NCBI RefSeq assembly: GCF_004402015.1
Contig: NZ_SOPW01000009.1
Span: forward strand, 1-64,000
Length of the DNA stretch: 64,000 bases
Reading direction: 5' to 3'
From: Filobacillus milosensis
GTDB taxonomy: Bacteria; Bacillota; Bacilli; Bacillales; Alkalibacillaceae
The notes beneath the pieces are model-generated. The model saw only the letters and a list, made by a program, of their open reading frames with translations, searched no databases and was not told the origin of the DNA. Positions 59,628 through 64,000 of this stretch are shown in pieces. Both the position numbers and the translations under genes were made by a program. Position 1 is the stretch's first letter; each line of letters begins with the position of its first letter.

Positions 59628-60938
59628 TTACAACCTAGGTCGAAACTGCTGAAAAATCTTACTTTGTTCAATACCAAACCGTTCTTCTCCGGTTAAATCA
59701 TTTATAATCTCCATATTACGTTGAACCGCCAACCCTAAGTTAGTTGCGGCTGTGCCATGAGAATGTTCAAGGTTAGTTACCACATATAACTTATGTTCCC
59801 TCGGTTCTTTAAATGCCAACTCATAATTTCGGTTCACTTTAAATAATTTTGCGTTTTCCCAAACGATGTCATCTTTATAGCGATTGATTAACCATTCTGG
59901 AATATTGGGTTTATAACCTGTAGCGAGAATAATTTTTTCAGTTTGATAATCAAATTCCAACTCTTCCTGCCACTGCTTACATTTTAATAGATATCCTTCA
60001 TCTTGTTTTTCAATATCGTTCACTTCTGTTAATGGCTGAATCGTAATACGCGGGTCTTCACCACCAACTGAGTAATGATATAACATTTCATATATTCCGT
60101 TTAATGTCGAGTAATCAATGCCCTTTCGTAACGGGTCTAAAGTATCGAGGGTTTCCTTTCTCTTTTTAAATGGGAGTTGATGAAAGTAATCTACATAATC
60201 AGGAGCAAAAAATTCTTGGCCCAATTTCGCAGATTCCAGTTGAAATATACCTTCTGAACGTGTTAACCAAGACAAATGAAACTCTGCATGTTCACGTTCT
60301 TCTAATAAGTCGTAGAATATTTCAGCGGCACTTTGTCCTGAACCAACAATGGTGATATGATCAGATTTCTGTAAATTCTCCTTTTCAAACAGATAACGAC
60401 TGGTATGAAGGACATCTTCATTAGGAAAACCTGACATATTATCTAACACCAGTGGTTCACTACCTGTTGCCATAACGACATGTTTACTGTAGTAAGATTC
60501 TGTTTTACCTCTATCCGTATCTAAAACGATTAGTTCATAGTGAGGTTGATCAGAATCTTTGTGATCAATTAAATCAACTACCTCATGTCCAAAATATAAC
60601 CCATCGATTTGATCGGTCGCCCATTGTAAATAGTCATTATATTCATTACGAGGGACTTCCATCTTATGAAAGAAAAAGAATTTATATAGGCGATCATGCT
60701 CTTTTAAATAATTTAAGTATGTGTATTTACTTGTCGGGTCGGCAAATGTGACTAAGTCAGCCATAAAAGGAACCTGTAAATCAGCTCCTTCGATTAACAT
60801 GCCAGGGTGCCATTCCATTCGTGGTGTTTGGTCAAAAAATATGCATTCTAAATCATCCATATCTTCAGTTAATGCAGCTAAACTCAGGTTATAAGGTCCA
60901 ATACCTATTCCGATAAAATCATAAATTTTTTGATCCAT
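59628..60938 (-). CDS. L-lysine/L-ornithine N-monooxygenase (siderophore-type)
   Basis: A flavin monooxygenase of the IucD/PvdA/SidA family that hydroxylates the side-chain amine of lysine or ornithine, the first step of hydroxamate siderophores. The 436-residue protein has the FAD motif GIGIGPYNLSLAAL (about 11), LQVPFMADLVTFADPTS, the NADPH motif VGSGQSAAEIFYDL (about 205) and ATGYKP near 370. ATG 60938 follows AGGTGAG; GTG 60947 overlaps that site. No NIS or NRPS siderophore synthetase, exporter or receptor is nearby, so it is an orphan here. Lysine versus ornithine cannot be told. Confidence 0.88.
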   Translation of the reverse strand: MDQKIYDFIGIGIGPYNLSLAALTEDMDDLECIFFDQTPRMEWHPGMLIEGADLQVPFMADLVTFADPTSKYTYLNYLKEHDRLYKFFFFHKMEVPRNEYNDYLQWATDQIDGLYFGHEVVDLIDHKDSDQPHYELIVLDTDRGKTESYYSKHVVMATGSEPLVLDNMSGFPNEDVLHTSRYLFEKENLQKSDHITIVGSGQSAAEIFYDLLEEREHAEFHLSWLTRSEGIFQLESAKLGQEFFAPDYVDYFHQLPFKKRKETLDTLDPLRKGIDYSTLNGIYEMLYHYSVGGEDPRITIQPLTEVNDIEKQDEGYLLKCKQWQEELEFDYQTEKIILATGYKPNIPEWLINRYKDDIVWENAKLFKVNRNYELAFKEPREHKLYVVTNLEHSHGTAATNLGLAVQRNMEIINDLTGEERFGIEQSKIFQQFRPRL

Positions 60939-60988
60939 TACACTCACCTACTTAATAGATTTGTACACTTATTATGTACTTTTATTAA

Positions 60989-62248
60989 TTATTCTATCTT
61001 AGTTTTCCATAACTGTTCGAGTAATACCGCAATAACGGTACCAACGAGCATACCATTGCTGATTACTTGGCGTACTGTTCCTGGTAATTGGGCAAAACTT
61101 TCTGATGGAATAAACATTAAACCAGAGCCTAGCAACAAAGAAACCGTAATAATCGTCAAGCGACGCTGGGTTAATTCTTCAGCAAATAAATTTCTTATAC
61201 CTAACCCCATTAATTGGACGAACGTAGCTAATAAAGCCGCATTCGCAACGGGTGATGGAATACCTGCAAGAAAGGAAATAATCGGTGGAAAAAAAGCTAT
61301 GACAATAAGTAAAAGTGAAGCCCACATGAAAGGACTTTTTCTTTTCTCATCTGTCAATTGAATAAAGCCTGCAGAAGAAGCCAGAGGTACAACTGCTACA
61401 CCAGAAAACACACCTGAAATACTGTGATTGACACCTAACATAAAACTTCCACGATTCATTTGATTAATTGAAAAATTTGATTTTCCGTTAATAGTCTCAG
61501 TTACGGCAGATAACGAAGCGACAATATTTGAGAGCAAAATTAAAGCTGTTAAGACAGCTACAGGAACGATACTCCAATCAAAAAGCGGCGTACCCCAAGC
61601 AAACCATTCCGGAAAAGCAAACCAGCTTGTTGAAGTTAGATTGTCCTTCGGTTGGTCTATAAAAAGAACAAATAATACCCACCCAAGTGCCATACCTAAT
61701 AACACCGCGTAGCTTTTCATCCAACCTTTAAAAAATGTTGAAAAGATTAATACCGATAAAAAGGTAATCATAGCAATTAGAAATCCATCCATTTGAGCAA
61801 CGATCACATCTTCGGATAGACCAAACATGCCTTGTAGAAACGTTCCACTCAACTGAAAAGTCAGTAAAGTTAAGAAAACCCCCGTCACTAAGGGGGTAAA
61901 ATAGGATATTACTTTCCCTGATATTTTAAATACCCCAAAAATGATTAATATAACCCCAGTTAAAATCATAGCCATTTCTAAAAGCCTTAAAGCCTCCGTG
62001 CCTGCTGTGCCAATACTCGCCGCAAACACAGCAAATGTACTCACCCATAATCCAGCTGGGCCATCCACAATTGGAAGCTTATGACCAAGCCAGCCTTGTA
62101 AGAAACATGCGACACCTATAATAAAGAATGTTCGTTGCATCAGTAACATAATTTCCATTGTCTCCATTTGAAAAACTGATCCGATAACAATGGGAATAGC
62201 AACAGCATTGGCTAATAAAAAAATGAACCACTGTATAATTGAAAACAT
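60989..62248 (-). CDS. Nucleobase permease, xanthine/uracil (NCS2/NAT) family
   Basis: The 419-residue protein has 12-14 hydrophobic segments and a NAT-like layout: VVDGPAGLWVS near residue 60 and GVNHSISGVFSGVAVVPLASSAGFIQ near 275 (family loop with conserved polar residues). Probably takes up xanthine, uracil or a related base by proton symport; related to B. subtilis YwdJ-type proteins of unknown substrate. No purine riboswitch was recognised upstream. The ribosome site before ATG 62248 is weak. Confidence 0.8.
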   Translation of the reverse strand: MFSIIQWFIFLLANAVAIPIVIGSVFQMETMEIMLLMQRTFFIIGVACFLQGWLGHKLPIVDGPAGLWVSTFAVFAASIGTAGTEALRLLEMAMILTGVILIIFGVFKISGKVISYFTPLVTGVFLTLLTFQLSGTFLQGMFGLSEDVIVAQMDGFLIAMITFLSVLIFSTFFKGWMKSYAVLLGMALGWVLFVLFIDQPKDNLTSTSWFAFPEWFAWGTPLFDWSIVPVAVLTALILLSNIVASLSAVTETINGKSNFSINQMNRGSFMLGVNHSISGVFSGVAVVPLASSAGFIQLTDEKRKSPFMWASLLLIVIAFFPPIISFLAGIPSPVANAALLATFVQLMGLGIRNLFAEELTQRRLTIITVSLLLGSGLMFIPSESFAQLPGTVRQVISNGMLVGTVIAVLLEQLWKTKIE

Positions 62249-62339
62249 TAAATCACAAGCTTTCTGTACTTTAGTCTATTTCTGTCATAACTATACTACA
62301 ATTAGCATGGTTAAAAAAATCTTTGTGACTGTATAATTT

Positions 62340-62485
62340 TCTAGTATTAAGCTAAACTTTCTAGTAAATATAAGCTTTTGTCTAGTATTTTTCTTATTTT
62401 GTCTAGTAAATCATTACTTCTTTCTAGAATTTATTCAAAATTGTCTAGTAAAGCGTCTGTAGTTTCTAGTAAGGCCTTTGAAATA
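62340..62485. repeat. 21-bp-period intergenic array, core TCTAGTA, seven units
   Basis: CTAGTA (or CTAGAA once) begins at 62341, 62361, 62382, 62403, 62424, 62445 and 62466: steps of 20, 21, 21, 21, 21 and 21 nt. Only the core and a T-rich end of each unit are conserved; the middle differs. The array lies between the acsA terminator and the permease start. It is not a CRISPR array (no long repeat, units too short) and has no ribosome site for a reading frame. Confidence 0.9.
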
Positions 62486-62512
62486 TATGTCTATAAAACG
62501 CCCTACATACAG

Positions 62513-62552
62513 AAAAAATCCCTTAAGGAGTTCAAACTCCTCAAGGGATTTA
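62513..62552 (-). terminator. acsA intrinsic terminator
   Basis: AATCCCTTAAGGAG / CTCCTCAAGGGATT stem followed by TTTTTT on the minus strand, just past the acsA stop. Confidence 0.9.
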
Positions 62553-62558
62553 CATGAT

Positions 62559-64000
62559 TTATTCTTCTAACGTAGATGTGTCGCCTTCTGGTAAACCAAG
62601 CTCACGCGCTTTTAATAAACGACGCATGATCTTACCACTACGCGTTTTTGGAATAGAATTCGTTACTGAAATTTCACGTGGTGCTGCATGGGCAGCTAAA
62701 CCAGTCTTTACAAACTGACGAATCTCTTCTAATAATTCATCTGACTCTTCATAGCCTTCATTTAATGAAATAAACGCCTTAATGATTTCGCCACGCTCCG
62801 GATCTGGCTTACCAATAACACCCGCTTCAGATACAGCTTCGTGTTCGATTAATTTACTTTCAACTTCAAATGGTCCAACACGTTCACCTGATGTATTAAT
62901 CACATCATCTAACCGTCCTTGGAACCAGAAGTATCCATCTTCATCACGGTAGGCACTATCTCCAGATACATACCAGCCATTTATGAAATAGCTTTCAAAT
63001 TTCTCTGGGCGTTTCCAAATGGCACGCATCATAGATGGCCAGCCTTCTTTAATCGCTAGGTTCCCCATACGATTTGGTGGTAGTTCGTTACCTTCATCAT
63101 CAACAATCGAAGCTACCACACCTGGAATTGGTTTACCCATTGAGCCAGGGCGAATTTCCATTGTCGGATAATTACAAATTAACTGTGCACCTGTTTCAGT
63201 CATCCACCATGTGTCATGAATTCTTAAATCAAATGCCTCTAATCCCCAATGAATAACTTCAGGGTTCAGTGGCTCTCCAACACTTAAGATGTGGCGAACA
63301 GATGATAAATCATGCTTTTTAGCTGCATCTGCACCTGCACTCATTAATTTACGGAAAGCTGTAGGAGCGGAATACCAAACTGTTACATTATATTGATCTA
63401 ATGCATCATACCAAGCATCAGGAGTAAAACGTCCACCCACAATAACGTTAGTGACACCATTTAACCAAGGGGCAAAGATACCATAACTCGTGCCTGTTAC
63501 CCAGCCTGGGTCAGCTGTACACCAGTAAACATCATCTTCTTTAAGGTCTAACACCCATTTACCTGTTTGATAATGCTGAATCATAGCATTGTGAACATGA
63601 TAAACACCTTTTGGTTTACCAGTTGAACCTGACGTATAGTGAATAAGCATACCGTCTTCTAAATCAACCCACTCAATGTCAAATTCTTCACTTGCTGATT
63701 CCATTTCTTTGTAATAATCAATGTAACCATCTTCAATATCTTTTGAATCACCAACTAAAACCACTTTCTTAAGGTCTGGTAATTCATCCTGAGGTACACG
63801 TTCTAATAATTCAGGAGTTGTAATGAGCATAACCGCTTCACTGTCTTCTAAACGGTCATGTACCGCTTGTTCCATAAAGGCTTCAAATAATGGGCCTGCA
63901 ATAGCACCCGTCTTCAAGACACCTAAGAAACTTGCATAAAACTCAGGTGATCTCGGCATAAACATAAAGACACGGTCGCCTTTTTCAATACCTTGTTTCT
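62559..64000 (-). CDS. acsA: Acetyl-coenzyme A synthetase (3' part; gene runs off the window)
   Basis: Makes acetyl-CoA from acetate, ATP and CoA. The visible 480 residues include the adenylate loop YTSGSTGKPKGVYH, DTWWMTETG, the hinge region YVSGDSAYRDEDGYFWFQGRLDDVINTSGERV and the conserved C-terminal PKTRSGKIMRR, whose Lys is acetylated to switch the enzyme off. The frame stays open to the window edge (KGDRVFMFMPRSPE), so the ATG at 63965 is not the real start; about 90 residues are missing. B. subtilis acsA is near accessory acetoin genes, so the context differs. Confidence 0.93.
   Translation of the reverse strand, partial: KQGIEKGDRVFMFMPRSPEFYASFLGVLKTGAIAGPLFEAFMEQAVHDRLEDSEAVMLITTPELLERVPQDELPDLKKVVLVGDSKDIEDGYIDYYKEMESASEEFDIEWVDLEDGMLIHYTSGSTGKPKGVYHVHNAMIQHYQTGKWVLDLKEDDVYWCTADPGWVTGTSYGIFAPWLNGVTNVIVGGRFTPDAWYDALDQYNVTVWYSAPTAFRKLMSAGADAAKKHDLSSVRHILSVGEPLNPEVIHWGLEAFDLRIHDTWWMTETGAQLICNYPTMEIRPGSMGKPIPGVVASIVDDEGNELPPNRMGNLAIKEGWPSMMRAIWKRPEKFESYFINGWYVSGDSAYRDEDGYFWFQGRLDDVINTSGERVGPFEVESKLIEHEAVSEAGVIGKPDPERGEIIKAFISLNEGYEESDELLEEIRQFVKTGLAAHAAPREISVTNSIPKTRSGKIMRRLLKARELGLPEGDTSTLEE

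Noticed and set aside
62340-62485. CRISPR array
   Set aside because: Units are 21 bp with a 7-bp core; there is no 24-40-bp direct repeat, no spacer-like unique segments of constant size, and no cas genes.
62351-62556. Open reading frame running through the 62340 array (7-codon repeats starting Ser-Ser)
   Set aside because: Because 21 is a multiple of 3 the array stays open in one frame, but there is no start with a ribosome site, the first unit is 20 nt, and other arrays break frame by one base.

Overview
The window is a chromosomal core segment from a low-GC, endospore-forming member of the Bacillaceae. Gene order follows the Bacillus subtilis origin-proximal region from lysS back to dnaX almost gene for gene, but on the minus strand. 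Endospore genes (spoIIE, spoVT, spoVG, fin, csfB/gin, bofA, sspF, yabG, yabP/yabQ, sleL), an AT-rich base composition, acidic proteins and a BCCT osmolyte carrier suggest a Gram-positive, probably salt-tolerant bacillus. The genus cannot be fixed from the sequence alone.

Layout on the window axis: the 5' part of a 16S rRNA gene with tandem promoters (1-770); lysS and a decayed dusB stub; folK-folB-folP-hslO-coaX; ftsH; hpt-tilS; a kinase/VWA pair and spoIIE; a plus-strand tRNA-Met/tRNA-Glu pair with a small lipoprotein gene; yabR-divIC-yabQ-yabP-rqcP-mazG-yabM; spoVT; mfd; fin-pth; rplY (ctc), prs, glmU; spoVG; purR-ispE; sspF; veg; yabG; rsmA-rnmV; yabE; tatD; metG; abrB (plus strand); rsmI-trmN6-yabA-ricT-holB-yaaR-darA-tmk-yaaO; csfB; bofA; an inserted radical-SAM gene (plus) and an acetyltransferase; recR-yaaK-dnaX; SRP RNA. 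From 54.4 kb the content is more accessory: a BCCT transporter with a sigma-B promoter, tadA, sleL, a DUF3891 protein, a DJ-1/PfpI stress protein with a sigma-B promoter, an orphan lysine/ornithine N-hydroxylase, a nucleobase permease and the 3' part of an acetyl-CoA synthetase gene.

Together the genes cover translation, folate/CoA/PRPP/UDP-GlcNAc precursors, replication and recombination, and sporulation control. Genes usually in this cluster but absent here include most of dusB, its small XRE-type neighbour, cysK and pabB/pabA/pabC, ridA (yabJ), yazA and yaaL.

The least explained content is intergenic. Four gaps carry short arrays with an exact or near-exact 21-bp period (6228-6321, 21143-21262, 38419-38451, 62340-62485). 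Each has its own core motif, and each lies between the terminator of one minus-strand gene and the start of the next. Separately, a roughly 290-bp repeat occurs as an inverted pair (26508-26796 and 30292-30580), with a shortened copy at 38542-38685 and a stub at 41341-41381. No CRISPR array, prophage, insertion sequence with transposase, or defence system was seen.
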